Below, one piece after another: positions 31,753 through 41,412 of a stretch of DNA of 45,652 nucleotides (position 1 is the stretch's first letter; each line of letters begins with the position of its first letter). The translations under genes and the position numbers were made by a program. This DNA comes from Ruminococcus sp. Zagget11 (GTDB lineage Bacteria; Bacillota; Clostridia; Oscillospirales; Ruminococcaceae), in the NCBI GenBank assembly GCA_001941135.1, contig MSHL01000053.1, positions 1 through 45,652 of the forward strand, written 5' to 3'. The notes below the pieces were generated by a model, which was given only the letters and a program-made list of their open reading frames with translations, made no database searches and had not been told where the DNA came from.

Positions 31753-33477
31753 CTACCTGGCCAATCCCTTTAATTTCATATATAATTTTGCCAATTCTTT
31801 AAATGCCTTGGGTGAAAGATGCTTTTCAAAAAAATCTCCCGCCCGATGGATAGCCGGCATTATTGCAGACCCTATAATTTGCTTCAGAGTTCTGTATTCA
31901 TAGATTTTGAGTACCAAATTTTTAGCGTTTTCACCTTTGTCAGATTCTAAATAGGGTTTAATCTTTTTAAGAGTCCTTAAACTACTTGGTAGTGTTCTCT
32001 CACCATTTGAAGTCATAATTAACGTTTTAGCAAGCAGAAACTCATCATTGCCATCACCTGTATAAAACTTTTGAAAGCCCAATTCCATTCTTTTAAAATA
32101 TTTGATATAACCTTTTAAACCGAGCTTTGAGTATATTTCGCGTTTAGCTTGTTTAAACTCCGGAGATTCCGGCATCTTTCTAAAAAGATAAAATACCGAG
32201 CGAAAAATTATAAAATCAACCGGTATAGGAAAATCAACACAAAACTCATAATCAATTATAATCCACTTTCCGTCCCTGACTATTACATTATCAAAGTTGA
32301 AATCAAGATTGGTATAAGGACTGCTGTAAAATCTATCTATAACAGAACTATCCAAAGCATCAAGCGCATCACCAAACATAGCATAGAAACCGTCACTGAA
32401 TGTAAAATGATTTAAGGCTTTTGAACGCAAAAGTTCGGCAAAATTATAAATATATTCCTTTCCCTTGCCCCAAAAATCGTTAATAATTTGATCATAAAGA
32501 GTTTCGCCGTATTCAAAATCAAATCCAACCTTTCCCTCTGCAATTCTGTAGGCACGATTTGGTGAGAAAATGGTTTTATTATATAATTTTGTTAATTCAT
32601 CGTAAGAATTGAGCATTTTCTCGATATGTTTATTGCTTCCATTGTGCAGTGAAGATTTGGCTACAAATAAATCATCATTATCATTCTTGATGATATCGGT
32701 GTATATTTGGTATTGGGGACGACGCGACGCGGACATTTTACTGTATATAATTCTGTTACCACTCAATACTTCGTCTTTATTAGGTTCAATTTTAAGAATA
32801 AAAACGTCAGCAAAATCACGATTTTCTCTAACCTCCGTAGGCTTCCCCTTACAAAGATATTTATGAAAACAAAGCTCACTCTTATATGGTAAGCGGTCTT
32901 CAGAAAAAAGGAATTGCGCATATTTCAGTTGAGGATAAGGGTAAAAAACGGAAATTCCTGCGCAAACAGTGCGTAACTCTTCAGTAAATTCTATCCCCTT
33001 TTTACCATCGACCAAAAAGTACATCTGCCCACCTTTATCAAGAACTTTCGTCAACCTTTTATATGCATCTGTCACGGAAGAAAAACCGTAAAGAGAAAAA
33101 TCCTCCTCAAAGAAATTCGCCCAAATTATGCCATACTTTTTGCTATAGTCAATATTATCGGTAATTTGCGCACCGGTTTTTCTAAGTGAAATTATGTTAC
33201 GCTTATCCTCGTCTTTTTCTACAGAAACAAGGGTATTACATTTATCAGAAAGCTTTTCCGTAAATGTCCCGTAACAGCCGCCGACTTCCAAAATATTATC
33301 GGTAAACTCAACAAGCCTGACCGCACTGCCTCCCTCCGGACACAGTTCAACGGCTACAGAAGAATTCGCGGCATAATATACCCATTCACTGCGTTGGTCC
33401 GATCGGCAATTTTCAAAGACATAAGTTAAGACTCTTTTCAAATTGCTATCTTTCCTAACATTTTTCATAATCGCCAT
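31753..33477 (-). CDS. Methyltransferase-kinase fusion protein, possible WbdD-like polysaccharide chain terminator
   Basis: 574 residues. N-terminal half: SAM-dependent methyltransferase fold, motif I ILEVGGCYGTFTEKL near 61-75. C-terminal half: an APH/kinase-like domain with VAKSS (Lys near 274), a catalytic-loop-like NLDFNFDNVIV (about 389-398) and a metal-binding IIDYEF (about 404-410). E. coli WbdD has the same methyltransferase-plus-kinase order; it phosphorylates and methylates the end of O9a chains exported by Wzm/Wzt, setting their length. This gene is last in an operon with Wzm/Wzt-type genes, so a chain-capping role is a reasonable inference. No long C-terminal coiled coil is obvious. 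Base composition is visibly more A/T-rich than the rml genes. Confidence 0.65.
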   Translation of the reverse strand: MAIMKNVRKDSNLKRVLTYVFENCRSDQRSEWVYYAANSSVAVELCPEGGSAVRLVEFTDNILEVGGCYGTFTEKLSDKCNTLVSVEKDEDKRNIISLRKTGAQITDNIDYSKKYGIIWANFFEEDFSLYGFSSVTDAYKRLTKVLDKGGQMYFLVDGKKGIEFTEELRTVCAGISVFYPYPQLKYAQFLFSEDRLPYKSELCFHKYLCKGKPTEVRENRDFADVFILKIEPNKDEVLSGNRIIYSKMSASRRPQYQIYTDIIKNDNDDLFVAKSSLHNGSNKHIEKMLNSYDELTKLYNKTIFSPNRAYRIAEGKVGFDFEYGETLYDQIINDFWGKGKEYIYNFAELLRSKALNHFTFSDGFYAMFGDALDALDSSVIDRFYSSPYTNLDFNFDNVIVRDGKWIIIDYEFCVDFPIPVDFIIFRSVFYLFRKMPESPEFKQAKREIYSKLGLKGYIKYFKRMELGFQKFYTGDGNDEFLLAKTLIMTSNGERTLPSSLRTLKKIKPYLESDKGENAKNLVLKIYEYRTLKQIIGSAIMPAIHRAGDFFEKHLSPKAFKELAKLYMKLKGLAR

Positions 33478-33481
33478 CTCC

Positions 33482-35383
33482 CTAACGATACCTTATCCTG
33501 CAGTAAATACTCAAAATAGATTTAGGTGTAATTCGCTTGATTTTTTGTTTCATAGTATCCAATTTTTTCAACTCTTTTGATTTATTATTCGCATTATCCT
33601 TGCCGCGAGCTTTTATAAATCTCTTTACCGAAGCATAGAAACTGCGAAAATCATTGGTTTTAACCATTGAGACCTTCCCAAGCTCTCCGACAAGACTATC
33701 CATCATAAAGCGAAGGCTTGAAAGCTCAGCTCCTGCATACTCAGTGCTGTAAACCCAACCCGAAGCATACCCACCGTCTGCCGCCACATACATTGGTATA
33801 CGTTCAGCTCCATGACAAATATTATTATCAATTTCTCCCGTTTCACTCATAAAATCCTCATATGTCAGGTCACTCTCAACCAGCTTTTTCAATGCGGAAG
33901 CTTTACACCAAAAACAGTTATTAAAAGACAATGGCGAATCTAACTTATTCGGGGATTTTATTCCTATGCGATCTGCAAGCTTAACGGCAGAATCATAGTA
34001 CCCGCACCAATAGTCGGCAGACATACTAAAATAATGTCCGTGATTTGCACCGAATGGCGACAGGATACCAAGGTATTCATGTTCACTCAAAAGTCCGATA
34101 ATATTTGTGATATAAGCACTGCTGTGAAGCATATTTTCCCAATTCATTCTTTCATATTCAGCGTGTACAGTGGGAAAATCATTATGAGGGTTTTCCGTAT
34201 CATGGATAAAGCAAAGATATTTGTATTTCATAATAATATCCTTACATTCAACCCAAAATACGATAGAGCTGCCTCCTGCGCAGTGATTTGATTTGAGTAC
34301 GGAAAAATTTCTGTCGGGAATATTATTACAGATATTATTCAGCTTCTGTACATTTTCTTCCGAATCGGTCATAATCACGATATCAATATTTTCCGGAATA
34401 TTTTTGAGATAGGTTTGATATTTCTCAAACATATTCTTGCAAACCAAATAGGCAAAAACTGCTGCTTTTCCTTTAGTGGGCACTTCGTAATGAGGGTAAT
34501 CTTCGACAACATAATCAAGACAAAGTGATTTTTTCAGATCATTTACTTTATATAAACGCAGCAGATGCTCAAAAATCATAGTAAGATCGTAATCATAGTT
34601 CTTCTCAATAAATTCAAGCGACCTTGGAAGATCACAACCGTTAGAATGCTGCAGATAATTATCCTTGGGAGCATAGAATGAATGGCGTTTAATTATAGGA
34701 TAATGCCTGTGCGCGATTAATTCATATATATTATATGTGTGCTGATCATAATTTTCACTTCTCGCACCGTCCAAATCACTTGTATTGCACAGAACGTCCC
34801 AACTATATCCGAGATCGGAAAAATGCTTAGTGAGGACTGCTACAAATTTTTCAGCCAGTTCAATAAACACATCATAATTCGGCAGCTTATCCCAAAAAAA
34901 GAAAAAGTCATCACTAACGAGAAGTGATTTTTCAAAAACCATAAAATAGGTTTGTATATATGCAGGGCGATACCCATAAGGACAAAGCCCGGCGCCTTCT
35001 ATTTCCCCATGCGCGCTAAGTCCCCAATAATCCTTGTTCCGATTTTCCATTTCACTGTAAATTTCTTCAAAAGGATAAAAGGGACCGAAAAAGGAATCGT
35101 TAAGCAGCGTAAGGGAATCATATTTTTCAAGCTCGGCTTTTCCGCAGATATCAACTATACCATGCCTCCATGCCGCAACATCAAATCCATTATTTTTCCT
35201 TATCACAACGGTATCAGCAATGCTCTCAAACATCTTTACAGCTTCTTCATTTGCCTCTCCGTTCACAATAACTATAAGCCTTTCCATACACGGACGAATA
35301 CTTGAAAGCAAATATTCTACATATCTGTCTGCAATGCCATCCTTATCATAAAACAAAAAAATTGCCAAACGTTTTTTTGACAT
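33482..35383 (-). CDS. rgpF: Rhamnan synthesis protein F family glycosyltransferase
   Basis: 633 residues from the ATG at 35383, preceded by GGAGGAGAAG; the frame upstream is not needed. Matches the RgpF family: KRLAIFLFYDKDGIADRYVE at the start, VVIRKNNGFDVAAWRHGI, SLTLLNDSFFGPFYP, and a second half with FIHDTENPH and SFNNCFWCKASALKKLVE. RgpF proteins take part in assembling rhamnose-containing wall polysaccharides in streptococci, where they act with RgpA-B and an ABC exporter. It lies 68 bases after wzt and 4 bases before the methyltransferase-kinase gene. Like that gene it is A/T-rich compared with the rml genes, suggesting the pair was acquired as a unit. Confidence 0.85.
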   Translation of the reverse strand: MSKKRLAIFLFYDKDGIADRYVEYLLSSIRPCMERLIVIVNGEANEEAVKMFESIADTVVIRKNNGFDVAAWRHGIVDICGKAELEKYDSLTLLNDSFFGPFYPFEEIYSEMENRNKDYWGLSAHGEIEGAGLCPYGYRPAYIQTYFMVFEKSLLVSDDFFFFWDKLPNYDVFIELAEKFVAVLTKHFSDLGYSWDVLCNTSDLDGARSENYDQHTYNIYELIAHRHYPIIKRHSFYAPKDNYLQHSNGCDLPRSLEFIEKNYDYDLTMIFEHLLRLYKVNDLKKSLCLDYVVEDYPHYEVPTKGKAAVFAYLVCKNMFEKYQTYLKNIPENIDIVIMTDSEENVQKLNNICNNIPDRNFSVLKSNHCAGGSSIVFWVECKDIIMKYKYLCFIHDTENPHNDFPTVHAEYERMNWENMLHSSAYITNIIGLLSEHEYLGILSPFGANHGHYFSMSADYWCGYYDSAVKLADRIGIKSPNKLDSPLSFNNCFWCKASALKKLVESDLTYEDFMSETGEIDNNICHGAERIPMYVAADGGYASGWVYSTEYAGAELSSLRFMMDSLVGELGKVSMVKTNDFRSFYASVKRFIKARGKDNANNKSKELKKLDTMKQKIKRITPKSILSIYCRIRYR

Positions 35384-35451
35384 AAGCTTCTCCTCCAAAA
35401 AAATTATCGGTGCAATATGATATGCTGTATAAAGCATGAGCTTTTAATAAT

Positions 35452-36189
35452 CTATTTACTCATATAAGCCTCGCATACCTCTTTGGCTTCTCCGTCCATA
35501 ACCATCCTGCCCTTTTCAAGCCATATACAGCGGGAACAAAGCTCCTTTACCTGAGCGATGGAGTGTGAAACAAAAAGCACCGTGGTATCTCTGTCCATCA
35601 TTTCCGCAATACGCTTCTTGCATTTTTCCTGAAACTTAAAGTCGCCTACAGACAATACCTCATCGACAATAAGTATCTTGGGATTTACACTGGTTGCAAT
35701 TGAGAAGCCCAGTCTGGATTTCATACCGGAGGAATAGTTTTTCAGCGGCACATCGATAAACTCGCCCAGCTCCGAAAACTCGATTATCTCGTCAATATGC
35801 TCGTTTATGAACTTACGATCAAACCCCAGCAGATAGCCGTTTAAATAAATATTTTCCTTGCCGCTGAGATTTCCGTTAAAGCCCGCGCCGACCTCGATAA
35901 GAGGCGCGATATTTCCCCTTACCTCAACGTGACCGCTTGTTGGCTTCATAACTCCCGCTATAATCTTGAGCAGGGTGCTTTTTCCCGAACCGTTAAGTCC
36001 CACAAGCCCTACTACCTCACCCCTGGCTACCTGAAAGCTTATATCGGTAAGGGCGGTAAACTGTGTATACATAAGCCGCCCTTTTGCCAGCCTGATCACA
36101 TATTCCTTTATACTGTCGATCTTTTCCTTGCTCATATTAAAGACCATGGAAACAGAGTCAACGTCAATGACTATATCGTTTTTTTTCAT
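35452..36189 (-). CDS. wzt: Polysaccharide ABC exporter, ATP-binding subunit (Wzt/RgpD/TagH type)
   Basis: 245 residues. Walker A GLNGSGKST near 64-72, signature YSSGMKSRLGFS near 147-158 and Walker B ILIVDEVLSVGD near 168-179. The order and the SSGM signature are typical of exporters for teichoic acids and O-polysaccharides. The protein ends right after the nucleotide-binding domain (VCEAYMSK). It therefore lacks the C-terminal sugar-binding domain by which E. coli O9a Wzt reads the chain end. It pairs with the permease 10 bases upstream. Confidence 0.93.
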   Translation of the reverse strand: MKKNDIVIDVDSVSMVFNMSKEKIDSIKEYVIRLAKGRLMYTQFTALTDISFQVARGEVVGLVGLNGSGKSTLLKIIAGVMKPTSGHVEVRGNIAPLIEVGAGFNGNLSGKENIYLNGYLLGFDRKFINEHIDEIIEFSELGEFIDVPLKNYSSGMKSRLGFSIATSVNPKILIVDEVLSVGDFKFQEKCKKRIAEMMDRDTTVLFVSHSIAQVKELCSRCIWLEKGRMVMDGEAKEVCEAYMSK

Positions 36190-36199
36190 AACAATCCCC

Positions 36200-36982
36200 T
36201 TAAATATGAAGAATAAACCTGCCCTGAGCTTTCTTGAACAGTATAAGTCCTACTGCCAATACCGCAATTCCTACCGACAGACAGATAACATTGTCCTTGA
36301 TCGTAGGCATAACCCCATACAGGATAATACCACGCATCATATCTATATACCGAAAAATCGGATTAAATCTGATAAGCTGCTGCGCTTCCTCCGAAAGGGA
36401 TTCGGCAGGGTAGAAAAGCGCCGACAGATACATCCACAGGGTCAGAAACACTCCGTAAAGATACTTAACGTCACGGAAGAATACATTGAGCGCCGCAAGT
36501 ATAAGTCCAAGTCCCGTGGAAAAAATGAATACATAAATCATGGGCACCCAGAACAGCAGCATTGTCCATCTGAGCTGCACATGAGTAAATATCATGACTA
36601 TTACGAGGGCAATAAGCGAAAACATCATATTAACAAGGGCTGCGATAGAGTTGGACAAGGGAAAAGCATATTTAGGCACATAGACCTTTTTTATCAAGGA
36701 CGAATTGCCGACAATAGAACCCATTGCGGATTTTGTACTTTCACTGTGATAATCCCATATTAACCGCCCGCACATCAGGAACACAGGGAAATTCTCTATA
36801 TTACGGCTGAAAATACTGGAAAAAACAAAATTCAATACCAAAATCATAAGCAGTGGGTTCAAAAGGCTCCACAGCATTCCCAAATATGATTTTCTGTACT
36901 TTAGGGTAATCTGATTGTGTGCAAGCTGCATAATCAGCCGACTGTACTTCTTAAAGGTCTGCAAATACGCTTTTAACATCAC
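36200..36982 (-). CDS. wzm: Polysaccharide ABC exporter, permease subunit (Wzm/RgpC/TagG type)
   Basis: 260 residues with six predicted membrane segments. The N-terminal block LAHNQITLKYRKSYLGMLWSLLNPLLMILV (starting LAHNQITLKYRKS) is the hallmark of ABC-2 type polysaccharide permeases, which move undecaprenyl-linked glycan to the outer face. FFRDVKYLYGVFLTLWMYLSALFYP (ending SALFYP) and NPIFRYIDMMRGIIL are further family blocks. It starts 9 bases after rmlC. Confidence 0.93.
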   Translation of the reverse strand: MMLKAYLQTFKKYSRLIMQLAHNQITLKYRKSYLGMLWSLLNPLLMILVLNFVFSSIFSRNIENFPVFLMCGRLIWDYHSESTKSAMGSIVGNSSLIKKVYVPKYAFPLSNSIAALVNMMFSLIALVIVMIFTHVQLRWTMLLFWVPMIYVFIFSTGLGLILAALNVFFRDVKYLYGVFLTLWMYLSALFYPAESLSEEAQQLIRFNPIFRYIDMMRGIILYGVMPTIKDNVICLSVGIAVLAVGLILFKKAQGRFILHI

Positions 36983-36991
36983 ACAACACCC

Positions 36992-37564
36992 TCAAAAGGA
37001 AAAATTCAGATTGGAAAGGGTCGGATTTACCTTGTCCTTTTCGCTTAAAAGAATTTCCATTCCCTCGGGGATCTGCCAGTCAACGGCAACGACGGGATCG
37101 TTCCAAATAAGTCCGCCCTCGTCCGCAGGGTCATACAGACGTGTGCATTTGTAGACAAAAACGGCTGTTTCCGTCATAACAAGGAAACCGTGGGCAAAGC
37201 CCTCCGGCACATAAAACTGCTTTTTATTTTCCTCGGAAAGAAGCACACCGTACCATTTCCCGTAGGTTTCGCTGCTTTTCCTAAGGTCAACCGCAACATC
37301 GTACACCTCGCCCTCAAGACACCTTACCAGCTTGCCCTGGGGATTATTCTTCTGAAAGTGCAGTCCCCTTAAAACGCCCTTTTTCGACTTTGACTGATTA
37401 TCCTGTACAAAATCGGCGGGAGAACCATCAAGGTGCTTGATATACGGCTTGAATTCATCGTTATAGGTTTCCATAAAGTAACCCCTGTTATCACCGAAAA
37501 CCGTTGGCTCAATAACATAAAGATCCTTTATTCCCGTTTCCGTAAAAGTAAATTTTCCCATCAC
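36992..37564 (-). CDS. rfbC: dTDP-4-dehydrorhamnose 3,5-epimerase
   Basis: 190 residues, cupin fold. Third enzyme of dTDP-L-rhamnose synthesis. GDNRGYFMETYN, VLRGLHFQKNNPQGKLVR with the catalytic His, PEGFAHGFLVM and a Tyr/Asp pair further on (KCTRLYDPADEGGLIWND by its ends) match RmlC. It follows rfbB by 2 bases. Gene order in the operon is rmlA-rmlD-rmlB-rmlC, and all four members are present. Confidence 0.95.
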   Translation of the reverse strand: MMGKFTFTETGIKDLYVIEPTVFGDNRGYFMETYNDEFKPYIKHLDGSPADFVQDNQSKSKKGVLRGLHFQKNNPQGKLVRCLEGEVYDVAVDLRKSSETYGKWYGVLLSEENKKQFYVPEGFAHGFLVMTETAVFVYKCTRLYDPADEGGLIWNDPVVAVDWQIPEGMEILLSEKDKVNPTLSNLNFSF

Positions 37565-37566
37565 TG

Positions 37567-38589
37567 TCAGCTCCTGTTTCCATACATTTTTTCATAGTAG
37601 CTCTGATATTCACCGGAGATAATTTCCTCCCACCACTGCCTGTTATCGAGATACCATTTTATAGTTTTCTTTATTCCGTCGGCGAATTTTGTTTCGGGCA
37701 GCCATCCCAGCTCGTTGTGTATTTTAGTGGGATCAATAGCATAGCGCATATCGTGACCCTTTCTGTCGGCAACATAGGTAATAAGGCTTTCGGGCTTTCC
37801 AAGCTCCTTGCAGATGAGCCTTACTATATCGATATTTTTCATCTCGTTGTGACCGCCGATATTGTAAACCTCGCCAACCGTACCCTTGTGTATAATAAGG
37901 TCAATAGCCTTACAGTGATCCTCCACATAAAGCCAGTCGCGGACATTTTCACCCTTTCCGTAAACCGGCAGGGGCTTGTCGTTAAGAGCGTTCGCTATCA
38001 TAAGCGGTATGAGCTTTTCGGGGAAATGATAGGGTCCGTAATTATTTGAGCAGCGGGAAACAGTTACAGGCAGACCAAAGGTTCTGTGATAAGCCTGAAC
38101 AAGCAGATCCGCCGATGCCTTGGATGCGCTGTAGGGACTTGATGTGTGAATAGGCGTTTCCTCGGTGAAGAAAAGATCCGGTCTGTCAAGGGGAAGATCT
38201 CCGTACACCTCATCCGTTGAAACCTGATGATAGCGCTTTATACCGTATTTTCTGCAGGCGTCCATCATTACCTGCGTACCCAGTATATTGGTTTCAAGGA
38301 AAACGGAGGGATTTTCGATAGACCTGTCCACATGGCTTTCCGCGGCAAAATTAACCACTACATCGGGATGCTCCTCCTCAAAAAGTCCGTAAACCGCTTC
38401 TCTGTCGGTAATCGATGCCTTTACAAAGCGGAAATTCGGATTATCCATAACGTCCTTAAGAGTAGACAGATTTCCCGCATAGGTAAGGGCGTCAAGACAG
38501 ATTATTCTGTATTCGGGGTAGGTTTTCAGCATATGGAAGATAAAATTACTGCCGATAAAGCCTGCGCCGCCTGTTACTATAATAGTCAT
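37567..38589 (-). CDS. rfbB: dTDP-glucose 4,6-dehydratase
   Basis: 340 residues, short-chain dehydrogenase fold. Second enzyme of the dTDP-rhamnose pathway. NAD-binding GGAGFIGSNF at 7-16; catalytic Tyr-Lys in YSASKAS; STDEVYGDLP holds the Thr/Asp/Glu that act on the sugar; SNNYGPYHFPEKLIP is the family block. Normal length, no oddity. It starts 23 bases after rmlD. Confidence 0.97.
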   Translation of the reverse strand: MTIIVTGGAGFIGSNFIFHMLKTYPEYRIICLDALTYAGNLSTLKDVMDNPNFRFVKASITDREAVYGLFEEEHPDVVVNFAAESHVDRSIENPSVFLETNILGTQVMMDACRKYGIKRYHQVSTDEVYGDLPLDRPDLFFTEETPIHTSSPYSASKASADLLVQAYHRTFGLPVTVSRCSNNYGPYHFPEKLIPLMIANALNDKPLPVYGKGENVRDWLYVEDHCKAIDLIIHKGTVGEVYNIGGHNEMKNIDIVRLICKELGKPESLITYVADRKGHDMRYAIDPTKIHNELGWLPETKFADGIKKTIKWYLDNRQWWEEIISGEYQSYYEKMYGNRS

Positions 38590-38612
38590 TTGATTATTCC
38601 TCCGGTATATAA

Positions 38613-39506
38613 TTATTCCGATAAGTTATCTATATAACATTTTATGGCATCCTGCCAATTCCTAAATTCATCCCCCACGGTACACCTGAACATCATATTA
38701 TCCAGTGAGGAATACTTGGGACGATTGGCGGTCTTGGGGTAATCCTTTGCATATTCCTCCGTAGTGCAGGGAGTGACAACGGCATCTATTCCCGCCAGCC
38801 TTATAATCTCGGCTGCAAAATCGTACCATGAGCATTCTCCCGTGCCTGTGCCGTGATAAATTCCGTACTGCTCCGTATCAAGCAGCTTGATTATATGATG
38901 TGCAAGATCGGCGGCATTAGTCGGATTTCCGCGCTGATCGTCCACAACCTTTACCTTACCGAATTTCTTCGCCGCATTCATAATAGTTTTGACGAAATTC
39001 TTTCCGTTATAGCCGTAAAGCCATGCGGTTCTTACAATAAACCATTTTGTACAAAATTCTCTTACATACTGCTCGCCCATATATTTGGTGCTGCCGTATG
39101 CGCTTTTGGGATTTCCGCTGTCGCACTCCGTATAGGGCACAGTGCCGTTTCCCGCGAAAACATAGTCCGTGGAAACATGGACAAGCTTTGCTCCGATAAG
39201 TTCGCAAGCCATAGCAAGATTTCGCGGTCCTATAGCGTTTACCTTGAATGCCGCATCGCGGTTTTCCTCGCAGCCGTCTACATTGGTATAAGCGGCGCAA
39301 TTGATGACCACATCATACCTTTCCCTTTCAAGCAAAGCCTTTACAGCGTTATAATCGGTAATATCAAGCTCATCCACATCGATAGAGTGAACAACATTCT
39401 CCTTTTTGAGTATTTCGGGCGTACCGATCTCGGTATACCCGCGAATGAAGCAGCTTGTAAGCTCTGTCCCAAGCTGTCCCTTTGAACCGGTAATTAAAAT
39501 TTTCAT
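38613..39506 (-). CDS. rfbD: dTDP-4-dehydrorhamnose reductase
   Basis: 297 residues from the ATG at 39506, one base after the rmlA stop. The open frame extends upstream into rmlA but the family start is MKILITGSKGQLG. It reduces the last intermediate to dTDP-L-rhamnose. STDYVFAGNG and the catalytic YGSTKYMGE (Tyr-x-x-x-Met/Lys pattern) are visible. Translation is likely coupled to rmlA because no separate binding site fits. Confidence 0.95.
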   Translation of the reverse strand: MKILITGSKGQLGTELTSCFIRGYTEIGTPEILKKENVVHSIDVDELDITDYNAVKALLERERYDVVINCAAYTNVDGCEENRDAAFKVNAIGPRNLAMACELIGAKLVHVSTDYVFAGNGTVPYTECDSGNPKSAYGSTKYMGEQYVREFCTKWFIVRTAWLYGYNGKNFVKTIMNAAKKFGKVKVVDDQRGNPTNAADLAHHIIKLLDTEQYGIYHGTGTGECSWYDFAAEIIRLAGIDAVVTPCTTEEYAKDYPKTANRPKYSSLDNMMFRCTVGDEFRNWQDAIKCYIDNLSE

Positions 39507-39507
39507 A

Positions 39508-40395
39508 TCAATAACGAACCTTTCCCTCGGCAACTCTCATCAAATGCTTTCCATATGGTGATTTACCGTATCTCTCGGCGGATTTTATCAAGGTTTCCTT
39601 TGTTATCCAGCCGTTTTTATAGGCAATTTCTTCAATAGCGGACGCCTTTATCCCTTGGCGCTTCTCCACCATCCGCACAAAATCGGCGGCATCCACAAGG
39701 CTGTCCATAGTACCCGTGTCAAGCCATGCGAAGCCTCTTCCCATAAGCTGTACATCAAGCTCGCCCCATTCAAGGAATATACGGTTAAGATCCGTAATCT
39801 CAAGCTCTCCTCTCGGTGAGGGCTTCAGCCCTTTAGCCGCCTCCACTACTCTGTTGTCGTAAAAATACAGACCTGTTACGGCGTAATTGGATTTAGGATT
39901 TTCCGGCTTCTCCTCTATGGAAATCGCCTTTCCCTCATCGTCAAATTCCACAACGCCGAAGCGCTCCGGATCATCCACATAGTAGCCGAAAACGCTGGCA
40001 CGGTGTCTTTCTTGGGCATTTTCCACTGCGCTGCGCAGTATTTTCTTGAAGCTGTTGCCATAAAAGATATTATCCCCCAGAATCATGGCGCAGCAATCGT
40101 CACCGATAAACTCCTCACCCAGTATAAAAGCTTGGGCAAGACCGTCGGGGGACGGCTGAACCTTATAGCTCAGGTGAATTCCGTAATCCGAACCGTCACC
40201 CAGAAGCCGTTCAAAGTTGGGAAGGTCTGCAGAGGTTGATATAATCAAAATGTCCCTGATCCCTGCCAGCATAAGGGTTGAAAGGGGGTAAAAAATCATG
40301 GGCTTGTCATAAACAGGCAAAAGCTGCTTAGAGGTTATCATAGTAAGAGGATACAGTCTTGTACCCGAACCGCCCGCTAAAACTATACCTTTCAT
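39508..40395 (-). CDS. rfbA: Glucose-1-phosphate thymidylyltransferase
   Basis: 295 residues. First enzyme of the rhamnose pathway, making dTDP-glucose. [13 protein letters not shown] is the nucleotide-binding signature, [20 protein letters not shown] the family block, ILGDNIFYG the metal-binding Asp region, and [20 protein letters not shown] the sugar site (by halves EEKPENPKS and [11 protein letters not shown]). The C-terminus (RVAEGKVRY) overlaps the rmlD region closely. It starts 30 bases after the glycosyltransferase gene. Confidence 0.97.
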   Translation of the reverse strand: MKGIVLAGGSGTRLYPLTMITSKQLLPVYDKPMIFYPLSTLMLAGIRDILIISTSADLPNFERLLGDGSDYGIHLSYKVQPSPDGLAQAFILGEEFIGDDCCAMILGDNIFYGNSFKKILRSAVENAQERHRASVFGYYVDDPERFGVVEFDDEGKAISIEEKPENPKSNYAVTGLYFYDNRVVEAAKGLKPSPRGELEITDLNRIFLEWGELDVQLMGRGFAWLDTGTMDSLVDAADFVRMVEKRQGIKASAIEEIAYKNGWITKETLIKSAERYGKSPYGKHLMRVAEGKVRY

Positions 40396-40425
40396 GTAAC
40401 AACAACCTTTCGATAATTTAAGAAA

Positions 40426-41355
40426 TTAGCAAAAAACAAGCTGACCTGCCGCCGCAAGGAAATTCTGCTTCAGAAAGCCGCCTCGGATAAGCCTGTTAAT
40501 TCTCGCTGCTTTTCCGTGATTGGGAATATCAATATATCGCCTAAGACATTCAACCGATTTTTCGGACAATATATCCCCATAGGTATCAAGAAAATTCCTT
40601 GCCTGACTGTAGGTTATATCAATTCGCTCTTTGGTAACCGATTTTTCCTTGATAATATGCTTTATCCCCGAAAAGCTTCGGTTATTCACCGCGCCTAACT
40701 GATTATCCCCATGCTGACGATACTTCACTGTAGGCTTGTACACAAATCCTATTTTACCGAATGCCGCCGCCGTCAATGCAAGCCACCAGTCATGCATAAG
40801 CATCTGTGAGGGGTCGGCTGCTCTTGCAATATTCGCCAATGGGGCGTTAATCATAACCGTACAGCCTGTAACGTTATTCTGCACCAAAAGCCTATTCAGC
40901 GTATCACACTTAGGATTTAATCCTTGAAATTCCGTAAAGCTTTCCTTGGTAACATTCAGCCCTTCGTCAGCCACGGAAAGCTCCGTATGGACAAGGACGG
41001 GCATATTGCTTTTCCCATTTTGCTCCAGCTCCCGCATTTTATCGAGGGTAAGCCGAATTTTATCCCTCTCCCAAAAATCGTCCTGGTCGGAAAACATGAT
41101 ATATTCAGCCTTGGTGCGGCTTAGCATCCCCATAAAATTAGCCTGTGCGCTTTTTGTGGGCACAGCATTGCGCAGTACCGATATTTTTTCGGGAAATCTT
41201 CGGGAATATTCCTCTATTATTTCAAAAGAACGGTCGCAGGAGCCGTCATCGCATATTATCATATGCCAGTCGGTACAGCTTTGATTAATAATAGACTCAA
41301 GCTGCTCCGAAAGGTATTTTTCTCCGTTATATACAGCTACAAGAATATCAATCAT
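40426..41355 (-). CDS. Family 2 glycosyltransferase, probable rhamnosyltransferase (RgpB-like)
   Basis: 309 residues, first gene of the polysaccharide operon. GT-A fold: IDILVAVYNGEKYLSEQLES, ICDDGSCDRS for nucleotide binding, MFSDQDDFW with the DxD-like metal site, and MLMHDWWLALTA later. This pattern matches rhamnosyltransferases of the RgpB/WbbL type, but the linkage cannot be told from sequence. The only other transferase-like protein in the operon is RgpF, and no lipid-carrier initiating enzyme is in the window. The upstream leader contains a 39-40 bp tandem repeat. Confidence 0.85.
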   Translation of the reverse strand: MIDILVAVYNGEKYLSEQLESIINQSCTDWHMIICDDGSCDRSFEIIEEYSRRFPEKISVLRNAVPTKSAQANFMGMLSRTKAEYIMFSDQDDFWERDKIRLTLDKMRELEQNGKSNMPVLVHTELSVADEGLNVTKESFTEFQGLNPKCDTLNRLLVQNNVTGCTVMINAPLANIARAADPSQMLMHDWWLALTAAAFGKIGFVYKPTVKYRQHGDNQLGAVNNRSFSGIKHIIKEKSVTKERIDITYSQARNFLDTYGDILSEKSVECLRRYIDIPNHGKAARINRLIRGGFLKQNFLAAAGQLVFC

Positions 41356-41412
41356 AAAAGCCGCAAAGTTATCGGCATCACTTTAGCGTTGACCCCCCCT
41401 TTGGAGAATGGA

